This document shows, piece by piece, positions 43,032-51,466 of a DNA stretch of 64,000 nucleotides. Every line of letters begins with the position of its first letter. The first letter of the stretch is position 1. Under the pieces are notes generated by a model, which saw only the letters and a program-made list of their open reading frames with translations, had not been told where the DNA came from and did not search any database. The translations under genes were made by a program, and so were the position numbers. Source of the stretch: JABCPE02 sp963516475 (GTDB lineage Bacteria; Bacteroidota; Bacteroidia; Flavobacteriales; Weeksellaceae); assembly GCA_963516475.1 (NCBI GenBank), contig CAUQBR010000003.1, positions 62,001-126,000 on the forward strand, read 5' to 3'.

Positions 43032-45164
43032 TTATAACTCCTTATTGCTCAGGTATTTGTAATGATTCCAAAGCAGCCTAATCTCGTGATAGTCAAAATC
43101 ATCTGGGAGGATTTCTTTCCATTCATTCAGGCTGTTTTGTGGCTGAGCATTAAAAGTTTTCTCAAAAATACTTATTTTTTCAGAACTTATAATTCTCGTT
43201 AAATCCAAAACGCCCTGATCGGCAAATTTAGTCAAATGCCCTACAATGGTGCTGGGTGCGAGGGCTCTTTCTTTCGCTATTTCATCAATGTTTTTCCCTT
43301 GTTCAAAGAGTTTGTAGGTGATGATGTGGGTCGGAATTTTCGCGATTTTTGTGCTGATTTTCTCATCTTTATCAGCATCAAATAACTCAGTTTCTAAGAG
43401 TTTCGTTAATTTCAAATCATTTAAATAATCTTCCGTATCACTCAGCCAGATTTTGAGAAATTCATTATGTTCTTTAAAACCTTTTTCATTTTTTGTCTCG
43501 GAATAAAATTGTTTCAAAGGCTCAAAAACTTGGTCTTTTATTTTCTCAAAGAAAAAATGAACTCCGCCTTTTGCTTTCTTTTCTATTTCCTGCCATTCTT
43601 CTTGTCCGTGTGTGAATTTGGTCGCTTTTTGAAGCAGGATTTTCTCAAATTTTTCACAGACTTTTATTAATTCTTTTATGTTGGTTTTCAGTGAGATATA
43701 TAGGGCTTGAGTTTTCTCTTCGCTGAGTTTCTTTGAGCTTTTCGCAATATCATACCAATCTTCCAGAGATTGTAAGAACCAGCCGCAATCGGTGTATTTT
43801 AGGACTTTTTTGATGCTGTAATGGTATTTTTCAGCCTCTATGATTTGTTCTATTTTGTCATTAGCCTTTGTATCTTCCTGAAAATGAGATATTCTATCAT
43901 CTTTCAAAATAACCGAAGGCGTGATTTTGGATTTTAGATAAATCCCTTCCAAAGTCCTGCATCGAGAAAGTGCCACATAGACCTGCCCAGAGGTGAAACT
44001 CTGCCCAGCATCTATGATGAGCCTGTCAAAAGTGAGCCCTTGGCTTTTGTGGATGGTAACCGCCCACGCCAAACGGATAGGTAGCTGTTCGAAACTTCCT
44101 ATGATTTCTTCTTTTATCTGTTTGTCCTCTCCCAGAGCGTATTTTTTCTGTTCCCAGACTTCTTTTTTTATTTCTAGTTCCTCATCGCTTCCATCTAGAA
44201 TTGCGAAAACTTTATCTTCTGTAAGGCGTGATATTTCGGCGAGTTTGCCGTTGTAGTATTTTCTATCGCCAGAGGTATCATTTCGGATGAACATCACCTG
44301 CGCGCCGACTTTCAGTTCCAAAGTTTCATCATTTGGAAACATATTTTCCTTAAAATCTCCGAAAACAGAAGCATTATAGAAAAATGAAGGCGTTTTTAAC
44401 TCGTTGATTTTCTTTTGGTTAATGCTGTCCGCCATTTTATTATGCGAACAGAGATGAACGAAAGCTTCTCCATTAGGTTCAAAATCAGGGAAATACCTTT
44501 CATTTAATTTATTGAAATCCACCAATTTGCTGTTTCCATCACGAATCGCATTCAGCAGGTCTAAAAATTCTTTGTCTTTTTGTCTAAAAACTTCGGTCAG
44601 CTCTATCGTTAGTAAATCCATTTCCTCCAAAGCCTTTGCATTAAAGAAGAAAGGCGAGGAATAGTACCGCTGAAGGATATATTCGCTGTCTTCCCGAATA
44701 ACAGGCGGAAGCTGGAATAAATCTCCCACGAAAAGCAGCTGCGCACCTCCGAATTTCTGCTGATTTCTTCTGGCTGTCCTGAGGGCAAAATCCATCATAT
44801 CCAAGACATCGGCTCTGAGCATAGAGACTTCATCTATGATGATGATTTCCACCTCGCGCAGGAGTTTTAGTTTGTCTTTTCTGTATCTGAAATGAGGGAG
44901 TAGGTCTGAAATGTTATTAGCAATATTAGCATCTATCCTGTCTACCGTAGGGACAAAGGGTCTGAGAGGTAGCCCAAACATAGAGTGGATGGTGACACCG
45001 CCGGCATTGATAGCTGCGATGCCTGTGGGAGCCACTATGATATGATTTTTCCGAGATTTTTTCACGAAATCATTCAGGAAGGTGGTTTTTCCTGTTCCCG
45101 CCCTTCCTGTAAGGAAAACATTACGATTGGTATTTTCTATTAAATCAAATATATGCTCATTCAT
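43032..45164 (-). CDS. Pif1/RecD2-like SF1B helicase with C-terminal HTH
   Basis: A 710-residue protein. Helicase motifs: Ia Walker A TGRAGTGKTTF (about 20-28), 'IVAPTGIAAINAGGVTIHSMFGLP' (motif Ia/Pif1 signature), Walker B 'EIIIIDEVSML', 'GGAQLLFVGDLFQLPP', and motif V/VI 'LAWAVTIHKSQGLTFDRLIID...QVYVALSRCRTLEGI'. A charged helical section follows, and around residues 625-675 lies a helix-turn-helix ('LFEQGKNIDEIAKERALAPSTIVGHLTKF') like HTH_40 at the end of RecQ-type helicases. It unwinds DNA 5' to 3' by family. The C-terminal module suggests DNA-targeting. Confidence 0.9.
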   Translation of the reverse strand: MNEHIFDLIENTNRNVFLTGRAGTGKTTFLNDFVKKSRKNHIIVAPTGIAAINAGGVTIHSMFGLPLRPFVPTVDRIDANIANNISDLLPHFRYRKDKLKLLREVEIIIIDEVSMLRADVLDMMDFALRTARRNQQKFGGAQLLFVGDLFQLPPVIREDSEYILQRYYSSPFFFNAKALEEMDLLTIELTEVFRQKDKEFLDLLNAIRDGNSKLVDFNKLNERYFPDFEPNGEAFVHLCSHNKMADSINQKKINELKTPSFFYNASVFGDFKENMFPNDETLELKVGAQVMFIRNDTSGDRKYYNGKLAEISRLTEDKVFAILDGSDEELEIKKEVWEQKKYALGEDKQIKEEIIGSFEQLPIRLAWAVTIHKSQGLTFDRLIIDAGQSFTSGQVYVALSRCRTLEGIYLKSKITPSVILKDDRISHFQEDTKANDKIEQIIEAEKYHYSIKKVLKYTDCGWFLQSLEDWYDIAKSSKKLSEEKTQALYISLKTNIKELIKVCEKFEKILLQKATKFTHGQEEWQEIEKKAKGGVHFFFEKIKDQVFEPLKQFYSETKNEKGFKEHNEFLKIWLSDTEDYLNDLKLTKLLETELFDADKDEKISTKIAKIPTHIITYKLFEQGKNIDEIAKERALAPSTIVGHLTKFADQGVLDLTRIISSEKISIFEKTFNAQPQNSLNEWKEILPDDFDYHEIRLLWNHYKYLSNKEL

Positions 45165-45195
45165 AGGCTCGTGTGGTGTATTTTGCTAAAAACAA

Positions 45196-45222
45196 AACGA
45201 ATAGAAATTGGTTCTATTCGTT
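45196..45222 (-). terminator. Rho-independent terminator of the monooxygenase gene
   Basis: AACGAATAGAA pairs with TTCTATTCGTT (loop ATTGG), followed by TTTTGTTTTTA on the minus strand. Confidence 0.8.
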
Positions 45223-45228
45223 GAATTT

Positions 45229-45522
45229 CTAATGAAATTTATTATTGCCTTTATAAACAATCACTTCTGCATTCTTTTCTTTAACCAAATCTACGAAATT
45301 GATAAAATGTTTCGTCTGGTTATGCAGGTCTAGGGCATCTTGGCTTTCCCAAGTTTCACTCATGATAAAATGCCCTTCGGTATCTATATCTTCTATCAGA
45401 TTGTATTTGATACAGCCTTTTTCTTTTCGGCTTTCTTCGACTAAAACTTTCAAGCTGTCAAGAATTTCGGATACTTGTTCAGCCTTGAATTTTATCAGTG
45501 CAATTACTTCTAAATTCTTCAT
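45229..45522 (-). CDS. Antibiotic biosynthesis monooxygenase-domain protein (YgiN-like)
   Basis: A 97-residue single ABM domain, a dimeric ferredoxin-like fold. Features: 'EVIALIKFKAEQVSEILDSLKVLVEESRKEKGCIKYNLIED', then 'FIMSETWESQDALDLHNQTKHFINFVDLV', with the conserved W-E and H of the family. YgiN oxidises menadiol; others degrade heme. The present one has no recognised substrate. It has its own promoter and terminator. Confidence 0.88.
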   Translation of the reverse strand: MKNLEVIALIKFKAEQVSEILDSLKVLVEESRKEKGCIKYNLIEDIDTEGHFIMSETWESQDALDLHNQTKHFINFVDLVKEKNAEVIVYKGNNKFH

Positions 45523-45544
45523 AAAGAAAAAATTTTATCCTCCA

Positions 45545-45552
45545 CAAAGATA
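45545..45552 (-). promoter_or_regulatory. -7 element for the monooxygenase gene
   Basis: TATCTTTG on the minus strand, 22 bases before the ATG at 45522, just inside the gap after the moxR stop. Confidence 0.5.
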
Positions 45553-45556
45553 CTAA

Positions 45557-46564
45557 TTATCTAGGAATTTCTATATTTTCTAAAATTTGTCTGATGATTT
45601 CATCTGTGGTAAGCCCTTCCATTTCTCGCTCAGGAGAAACCATTACACGATGGCGAAGCACTGCATAGCTGGCTTCTTTTATGTCCTCTGGAGTTACGAA
45701 ATCTCTTCCTCTTATCGCTGCGAAAGCTTTGGAAGCCGTAAGAAGAGCCAAACTCGCTCTCGGTGAAGCGCCTAAATATAGGAATTGGTTTTCACGAGTG
45801 TTGATAACTAGTTTCGCGATGTATTCTATCAAATGAGGCTCTACAATAATCTCTTTTACAAGGTTTTGGAATCTTTTCAGCTGTTCGCCTGAGATTACAG
45901 TATTGATGGCTACTGTTTTGTCCGAAGACTTGTCTTGATGCTGGTTTTGGATAATGGTAATTTCCTGCTCCAGATTAGGATAGCCTACATTTATTTTAAA
46001 TAAAAACCTGTCCAGCTGGGCTTCTGGAAGTCGGTAAGTTCCCTCTTGTTCTATCGGGTTTTGGGTAGCCACCACCAAGAAAGGAAGTTCCATAGCATAG
46101 CGGGTGCCGTCCATGGTGATTTGTCTTTCCTCCATCACCTCAAAAAGTGCCGCTTGAGTTTTTGCTGGCGAACGGTTAATCTCATCTATAAGGATGAAAT
46201 TAGAAAAAATAGGTCCTTTTTTGAACTCAAATTCAGAGGTTTTCATATTGAAAACAGATGTTCCCAAAATGTCTGAAGGCATAAGGTCTGGCGTGAACTG
46301 TATCCTGCTGAAATCCACAGAGATAGTCTTAGCAAGGAGCTTGGCAGTGATGGTTTTTGCCACTCCTGGGACACCTTCTATTAGGACATGCCCGTTAGAA
46401 AGAAGGGCAGCGAGGAGATGCTCTATCATGCTTTCTTGTCCTACGATGACTTTTCCTATTTCGGCTTTTATTTTTTCTAAACTTTCGCGGAGTTCTGTCA
46501 TATCTATTCTTGACTGGAACTGTGTAGCGGGAGTTTCTGGGTGTTCATTTTCTATATTTTCCAT
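45557..46564 (-). CDS. MoxR-type AAA ATPase
   Basis: A 335-residue ATPase. Walker A is EGVPGVAKTITA (about 63-74), Walker B 'FILIDEINRSPAKTQAALFEVMEERQITMDG', sensor 1 'FLVVATQNPIEQEG' and arginine fingers 'YRLPEAQLDRFLF'; the lid ends in 'LRHRVMVSPE'. MoxR proteins act as chaperones that insert cofactors or mature partner complexes. It is the last gene of the operon from SpoIIM through DUF4350, four bases after DUF4350. Confidence 0.94.
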   Translation of the reverse strand: MENIENEHPETPATQFQSRIDMTELRESLEKIKAEIGKVIVGQESMIEHLLAALLSNGHVLIEGVPGVAKTITAKLLAKTISVDFSRIQFTPDLMPSDILGTSVFNMKTSEFEFKKGPIFSNFILIDEINRSPAKTQAALFEVMEERQITMDGTRYAMELPFLVVATQNPIEQEGTYRLPEAQLDRFLFKINVGYPNLEQEITIIQNQHQDKSSDKTVAINTVISGEQLKRFQNLVKEIIVEPHLIEYIAKLVINTRENQFLYLGASPRASLALLTASKAFAAIRGRDFVTPEDIKEASYAVLRHRVMVSPEREMEGLTTDEIIRQILENIEIPR

Positions 46565-46567
46565 TTT

Positions 46568-47737
46568 TTATGATTTTAAAATTTTATCTAAAACTTCGTT
46601 TATTTTCGCTAAATCAGAGTGTTTTACTTGAATATGCTGATTTTGTATTTTGTTTATTAAATCAACGGCTTCCTGTATCAGCTCTATGTTTTTCCCTGTT
46701 TTTAGGTGTAATTTTTTGATGAAATTATCATCCAGATGCTGGGTATCAATCATTAAATCCAATCTTACTTTGTTGAGGAAATATTGGATTTTTTTCAAGG
46801 CCATGTCGTGTGGTGTTCCCTCTTGTAGATAGAGGTTCCCGATACTTTTCACGAACTCTACAGACTTGTTTTTCAGAGGTTCTATGATAGGGACTATTCT
46901 CTGTTTTCTTCTAATATTAAATAGCGCAAAAAGCAGTAATCCCACCAGAAGTAGCTGCCATGCGTGTCTGAGATTGTCATTCTGAAGGATAAATCTCAGT
47001 GGTGACTGGGATTCTCTTTTTTTATCATAATTTTCTATAAACCAAATAGTTTTGTTGTTCGGAAGGTATGAAAATACATTTTCTACATACTTATGCCCTT
47101 CGGGTTTTAGGAGATAATAATTGGTCAGAATAAGCGGCTCCGAATGAAGATAAAAATTACCTTTTCCAAAGGGAACTTGGATGAAATTAAGACTTACTTT
47201 CTTTCCATCTTTTTCGATGTAACCTAAAATTTTTTGACCAGAGTTTATTTCTTTAAAACCTGTTCCAGAAGGCGCTTTATCTATCAAGATGCTGTTTTTC
47301 ATTTTTTTGTCTAATAGATGGAAAGTCAGCTTTTTATCTTCATCAATGTCATTCAGATATTTGTAAGATATATCTATGGTGTCAGGGAGGGAGTAGAAGA
47401 CTTTATCGATAACCAATACATTAGCACCTTTTTCTGTTTGCTCTAAGATTTTTTTCCAAGACTCTTCATCAAAATGTTTATTGAAAACCAGAATGTTATG
47501 AGCGGGAAGGTTAGGATTTTGTTTATAATAGTTAAACGGTGATTCCTCCACACGCTCTACATTTTTGAGAAGCCCATTTACTTCTTGGTTGAAAACATAC
47601 AGGCCAAAGGGAGTTTTCTTATGAATGTCAAAGTTTTTCCGCCAGTCTATGACCTCGGTTTTATTGACTTCCAGCAGTCCCAGTATCACCAAAACGATGA
47701 CAAGTATTATTCCATAAATTCTAAATGTTTTGTTCAT
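46568..47737 (-). CDS. DUF4350 domain membrane protein
   Basis: A 389-residue protein with a transmembrane helix at each end of an extracytoplasmic domain (about 8-22 and 265-281) and a cytoplasmic tail. The DUF4350 region is 'FGLYVFNQEVNGLLKNVERVEESPFNYY...NILVFNKHFDEES...GANVLVIDKVFY'. The tail ('LQEGTPHDMALKKIQYFLNKVRLDLMIDT') is a helical region seen in MoxR-linked versions. Function unknown; its place between DUF4129 and MoxR is typical. Confidence 0.85.
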   Translation of the reverse strand: MNKTFRIYGIILVIVLVILGLLEVNKTEVIDWRKNFDIHKKTPFGLYVFNQEVNGLLKNVERVEESPFNYYKQNPNLPAHNILVFNKHFDEESWKKILEQTEKGANVLVIDKVFYSLPDTIDISYKYLNDIDEDKKLTFHLLDKKMKNSILIDKAPSGTGFKEINSGQKILGYIEKDGKKVSLNFIQVPFGKGNFYLHSEPLILTNYYLLKPEGHKYVENVFSYLPNNKTIWFIENYDKKRESQSPLRFILQNDNLRHAWQLLLVGLLLFALFNIRRKQRIVPIIEPLKNKSVEFVKSIGNLYLQEGTPHDMALKKIQYFLNKVRLDLMIDTQHLDDNFIKKLHLKTGKNIELIQEAVDLINKIQNQHIQVKHSDLAKINEVLDKILKS

Positions 47738-47742
47738 TCAGC

Positions 47743-48546
47743 TTATATTTTTTCATGAAAAACTGACCATTTTTCTTTCATTTTATGGTAGGAATTTTCA
47801 TCAATTTCAAATTCGCCATACCATACATAATCAAAGATTTTAGTAGCATCTCGGAATTTTCCTTGCAGTTGTTTTTCTTTGATTTCGGTCATGTAGTCTC
47901 GGTTGGTCTTTTCAGGATTCCATTCTATGATGTTTTTGTCCGCTAATATCTTTAAAACCCAGAGAAACTGATACCTCACCGCATATCTGAAATCACGGTT
48001 TCTTTCATAGCCTTTGATGCTTTCCTGAAAGTTGATTTCATGGATATTTTCATGAAGTTCATTCACTTCTATATTGATTTTTTTGTTTTTCTTTCCAAAG
48101 AAGAAGCTGCCCTCTTTTGAGATAAGGAATTTTATCAAGAAATAAAGCACAAAACCTATGATGATAATGACTAAAAATCTCATTATGCTTTCCGCGAAAT
48201 CAAAAGGTTTATTAGAATTGATACTTCCGAAAATAGATTCTAAAAGTTCTATGAATTTTCTTTGCAGCTTTTCCCAGAGAGATTCTCTTGGTTTGGTAGC
48301 GGTATAGTCATACTCTTTGGACTGATACTTGTTTTTATAGTTTTCTGGAAAGGTTTTAGGGAAAATTACATCATCGGTTTCCTTTATGGAGTTCAGTAAA
48401 GAATCCATTTTCCGCTCCTCATAGGCATTATTATCTAATATCTGCTCAGGAACATCATCTAGTTCTATTTCATCTGTTGAAGCCTGTCCGTGAAAAAGCC
48501 CTAAACAGCCGAAGAAAATTAAAAGTGCAACAAACTTAAATCTCAT
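47743..48546 (-). CDS. DUF4129 domain membrane protein
   Basis: About 267 residues: signal peptide (MRFKFVALLIFFGCLGLFHG), an extracytoplasmic acidic stretch, one transmembrane helix ('FLVIIIIGFVLYFLIKFLI'), and a C-terminal DUF4129 domain ('ERNRDFRYAVRYQFLWVLKILADKNIIEWNPEKTNRDYMTEI'). The longest frame starts at 48609, but the ATG at 48546 starts exactly at the signal peptide and overlaps the upstream gene by 11 bases. DUF4129 proteins belong to MoxR operons. No catalytic residues seen. Confidence 0.85.
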   Translation of the reverse strand: MRFKFVALLIFFGCLGLFHGQASTDEIELDDVPEQILDNNAYEERKMDSLLNSIKETDDVIFPKTFPENYKNKYQSKEYDYTATKPRESLWEKLQRKFIELLESIFGSINSNKPFDFAESIMRFLVIIIIGFVLYFLIKFLISKEGSFFFGKKNKKINIEVNELHENIHEINFQESIKGYERNRDFRYAVRYQFLWVLKILADKNIIEWNPEKTNRDYMTEIKEKQLQGKFRDATKIFDYVWYGEFEIDENSYHKMKEKWSVFHEKI

Positions 48547-49495
48547 TCCGTCCAATAGTTTCGATTTCAGATAAATCCATTTTTCTATGAAGGTCAGTGC
48601 GGTTGTCATAGTACATCAGCCCAGCATTTACATAAATCAAATTATTCGCTAAAAAACTAATGAACATCACCACTGCATAAATGATAATCAATACAAAAAC
48701 TGTCCCGCTGCCACTATCTGAATTATATGCATCTCCTACACTCAAAGCCCCTAATATAGTGAAAAACATAGGGATAAAGGTAAATATAGAGATTACCGTT
48801 TGTATGATAAAATATGTAACCACTGTAGAGCCCCAATATTTCCAAAAAGGTGATTTTCCTTCTCTGTTCGGATAGTTAAACTGAGCAGAGATAGCATAGG
48901 AAAGAGAACCAAAGAAGCCTCGTTCCGTGTGGAAATAATCAAACAGAAGGAAATTGATAGTATTCATCACGATAGGAGCCAAAAAGAAAATCAAAATCAG
49001 TCCTATCAGTAAGAAAACCAATAAGAAACTGATACCAAAAACGATCACAACCAAAGGAAGAATGATAAATAATAATCCTAAAAATAAGATAAGAATTTTC
49101 CCTGCGTTTTTCTTCAGGTCGTTCAGTATTTCATCGGTTTTGATGTCTGTACTTCCCGTTTCGCTGGCTCTTTTCATGTATAGTACAGGGAAACAATAAT
49201 TAATAATAGCCGCTGCCAAAAACAATATGAAAATCAGCGATGTTATTAAAATCAAAGTTCCTATATTTTCCTCAAAATATTCCTCAAAATATCGGCTTTG
49301 CCCTTCCATATTAGAACCAAACATCTGAGAAAAAAATTCGCGGTAGCCCACTACTGCCAGCACCATCATCAGTATCAGTATCAGACCATTTATCAAGAAA
49401 TAATTCTTGAAATAGTTCTTCCCGTAGATTTTGAAGAAAGCAAAAGAATCGGAAATCAAACCACCGAAATCTCTTCTTTTATAAAATTCAAACAT
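48536..49495 (-). CDS. Polytopic membrane protein of the MoxR operon
   Basis: A 319-residue protein with about six transmembrane helices. The first 28 residues are a soluble lead-in ('RRDFGGLISDSFAFFKIYGKNYFKNYF') as in DUF4013/glycerophosphodiester-phosphodiesterase membrane-domain proteins. An N-terminal helix pair is followed by a long hydrophobic block (about 133-183). No enzyme motif. It overlaps the SpoIIM gene end by eight bases and the DUF4129 start by eleven, so translation is coupled on both sides. Confidence 0.8.
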   Translation of the reverse strand: MFEFYKRRDFGGLISDSFAFFKIYGKNYFKNYFLINGLILILMMVLAVVGYREFFSQMFGSNMEGQSRYFEEYFEENIGTLILITSLIFILFLAAAIINYCFPVLYMKRASETGSTDIKTDEILNDLKKNAGKILILFLGLLFIILPLVVIVFGISFLLVFLLIGLILIFFLAPIVMNTINFLLFDYFHTERGFFGSLSYAISAQFNYPNREGKSPFWKYWGSTVVTYFIIQTVISIFTFIPMFFTILGALSVGDAYNSDSGSGTVFVLIIIYAVVMFISFLANNLIYVNAGLMYYDNRTDLHRKMDLSEIETIGRNEI

Positions 49496-50456
49496 TGTTT
49501 TTTAATTTTTTATTAACAAAATGAGGATACACAAAATAATAAAAACTAATGAACGCCAGCATTCCCAAAATCAAAACAGAATTGAAAAACTCGTTCATTT
49601 TCAAAGCATAGCGGGTAACGAACCCTTCTAAAATTCCTGCAATGATAGTAAAAGGAATGGTGCTGACAAATATTTTGATGGCATTTTTTGCTCCTATTTT
49701 AAAGGAATTAAACCTAGAATAAGTTTTTGGAAACAAAATAGAACTTCCTAACATAAGCCCCGCCATAGCCTCTACCACCATACTGAAAATCTCAAAAACC
49801 CCATGAATCCAGATGCCTCTCATACTGTCTTCCAACGCTCCATGCTGATAGAAAAAATACTGAAAAGCCCCCAGCATAATGCAGTTGTACAAGAAATAAA
49901 GCAGCGTTCCCAGCCCTGCAAAAACTCCTAAAATAAATAGATAAGCCCCCACACGGAGGTTGTTTAGAATAATGGCAACAGCACTCCCAAAGTTGGAGCC
50001 CTGCTGATAAACGCCCACAGCATTGCCTTTTTCTATGTTTTCTATAGTCATATTTACATAGCCTTCCCCTAAAATAAGCTCCACGAATGTAGTATCATAA
50101 TGAGCCGAGAGAACGCCTATCCCTGTGAAAATAAAGAAAAAACAAAAGGCATAAAGCAAGAATTTGTAATTTTCATACACCAAAAGAGGAACTTCCGTTT
50201 TGAAGAAATATAAAAGCCTGTTTTGCTCTATTCTCTTGGTTTTATAGATTTTTTGAAAAATCTGGCTGGAGAGATGGTTTAGATAAATGGTAGTGTTACT
50301 TTTTGGGTAATAAGTCTGTGAAAAAGACAAATCATTGACCAAGTTTATATACAAAGAAGACAGGTCATCTGGATTTTTTTTAATTTTTCCATCAATAACC
50401 TGCTCTATTTCCAACCATTTTTCTTTATTTTGCCTAATAAAAAAAACTTCTCTCAT
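49488..50456 (-). CDS. SpoIIM/DUF95 family membrane protein
   Basis: A 322-residue protein. After a soluble N-terminal helical domain of about 100 residues ('WLEIEQVIDGKIKKNPDDLSSLYINLVNDLSF') come about six transmembrane helices with the family's 'NNLRVGAYLFILGVFAGLGTLLYFLYNCIMLGAF' and 'GIWIHGVFEIFSMVVEAMAGLMLG' segments (HG-E-F motif). In Bacillus SpoIIM belongs to the septal peptidoglycan machinery; in Bacteroidota it is a regular member of MoxR-RDD clusters and has no proven role. It is the first gene of the operon, 23 bases from the divergent RDD gene. Confidence 0.9.
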   Translation of the reverse strand: MREVFFIRQNKEKWLEIEQVIDGKIKKNPDDLSSLYINLVNDLSFSQTYYPKSNTTIYLNHLSSQIFQKIYKTKRIEQNRLLYFFKTEVPLLVYENYKFLLYAFCFFFIFTGIGVLSAHYDTTFVELILGEGYVNMTIENIEKGNAVGVYQQGSNFGSAVAIILNNLRVGAYLFILGVFAGLGTLLYFLYNCIMLGAFQYFFYQHGALEDSMRGIWIHGVFEIFSMVVEAMAGLMLGSSILFPKTYSRFNSFKIGAKNAIKIFVSTIPFTIIAGILEGFVTRYALKMNEFFNSVLILGMLAFISFYYFVYPHFVNKKLKNNV

Positions 50457-50479
50457 AATTCGGCTAAATTAGTAAAAAT

Positions 50480-51229
50480 ATGTCTAAAATTGCAATAAAT
50501 ACATCACAAAATGTAAATATTAATTTTAATATTGCTAGTATAGGAGATAGAATATTGGCTTTTTTCATTGATATGATTATCAAAGCGGCCTATATGATTG
50601 TGCTTTTTATTATTTTATTTAAAGTTTTAAGTATAGATAATGTATTTAAAAATTGGGATGAATGGACTGTGATGGCTTTTTTTGGAATAATTACCCTGCC
50701 GATTCATCTTTATACTTTGGTCTGTGAGAGCCTGATGGAAGGACAGACTTTTGGAAAGAAGATAATGAAAATCAGAGTAGTGAAAATAGATGGATATCAG
50801 GCAAGTTTTGGGGATTATTTTGTGCGGTGGATTTTTAGAATCGTAGATGTTTTTTCTAGCGGGGGAGTAGTGGGACTTATCACGGTTATTGTCTCTAAAA
50901 ACAATCAAAGATTCGGAGGAATGGTCTCTGGAACAGCGGTGATTTCACTTAAAAATAAAATTAATATTTCTCATACTATTTTAGAAAACCTTCAGCAGGA
51001 CTATGTTCCTGATTTTCCGCAGGTTGTATTATTGTCTGATAATGATATGAGGATTATAAAGTCTAATTATCAAAAAGCTGTATTGACCTATGACAAGATT
51101 ATTTTGCATCAGTTATCTAATAAAATAAAAGAAATCCTTAAACTGGAAATAGACCACAGGGAACTTACCGAAAAGCAGTTTATAGACAAGATTATCAAAG
51201 ATTATAACTACTATACAGGGAAAGAGTAA
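50480..51229 (+). CDS. RDD family membrane protein
   Basis: A 249-residue protein. The RDD domain (about 15-160) has three transmembrane helices and the eponymous Arg and Asp residues in 'GDRILAFFIDMIIKAAYM' and 'GQTFGKKIMKIRVVKIDGYQASFGDYFVRWIFRIVD'. The C-terminal 90 residues are a charged helical cytoplasmic region. The function is unproven; some RDD proteins act as sodium/proton exchangers. Divergent from the SpoIIM-MoxR operon across only 23 bases. Confidence 0.88.
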   Translation: MSKIAINTSQNVNINFNIASIGDRILAFFIDMIIKAAYMIVLFIILFKVLSIDNVFKNWDEWTVMAFFGIITLPIHLYTLVCESLMEGQTFGKKIMKIRVVKIDGYQASFGDYFVRWIFRIVDVFSSGGVVGLITVIVSKNNQRFGGMVSGTAVISLKNKINISHTILENLQQDYVPDFPQVVLLSDNDMRIIKSNYQKAVLTYDKIILHQLSNKIKEILKLEIDHRELTEKQFIDKIIKDYNYYTGKE

Positions 51230-51248
51230 TTTTTTCTAAATTTATATC

Positions 51249-51279
51249 TTGCAAAATCAAAAAAATCGTATTATATTTG
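51249..51279 (+). promoter_or_regulatory. Promoter of the metX operon
   Basis: TTG at 51249-51251, a 20-base spacer and TATATTTG at 51272-51279. The riboswitch begins about 23 bases later. Confidence 0.82.
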
Positions 51280-51301
51280 TCTCGCATTAGTCAATAATTT
51301 T

Positions 51302-51426
51302 GAAAATGTTATCAAGAAAGGTGGAGAGATTAGACTCTGTGAAACCTTAGCAACCCTCCGAATGCTCATGGAGAAGGTGCTAAATTCTACTCGCTGAAAG
51401 AGGGAGATAACGAACACTACATTTTT
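51302..51426 (+). promoter_or_regulatory. SAM-I (S-box) riboswitch
   Basis: The aptamer core runs 51308-51411. P1 pairs GTTATC (51308-51313) with GATAAC (51406-51411), and GAAAATG/CATTTTTC can extend it outward. Between them are the conserved 'AAGAAAGGTGGAGAGA', 'GTGAAACCTTAGCAACC' (kink-turn and internal loop) and 'AAGGTGCTAAATTCTAC' (J3/4 and P4 side) segments; P3 is CTCC/GGAG. It binds S-adenosylmethionine and lowers metX expression when methionine is plentiful. Another CATTTTC at 51438-51444 could compete for the P1 extension. No strong terminator is evident, so the mechanism is not settled. Confidence 0.93.
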
Positions 51427-51466
51427 CAATAAAGTAGCATTTTCAAGGATAAAAAAATAAAATAAA

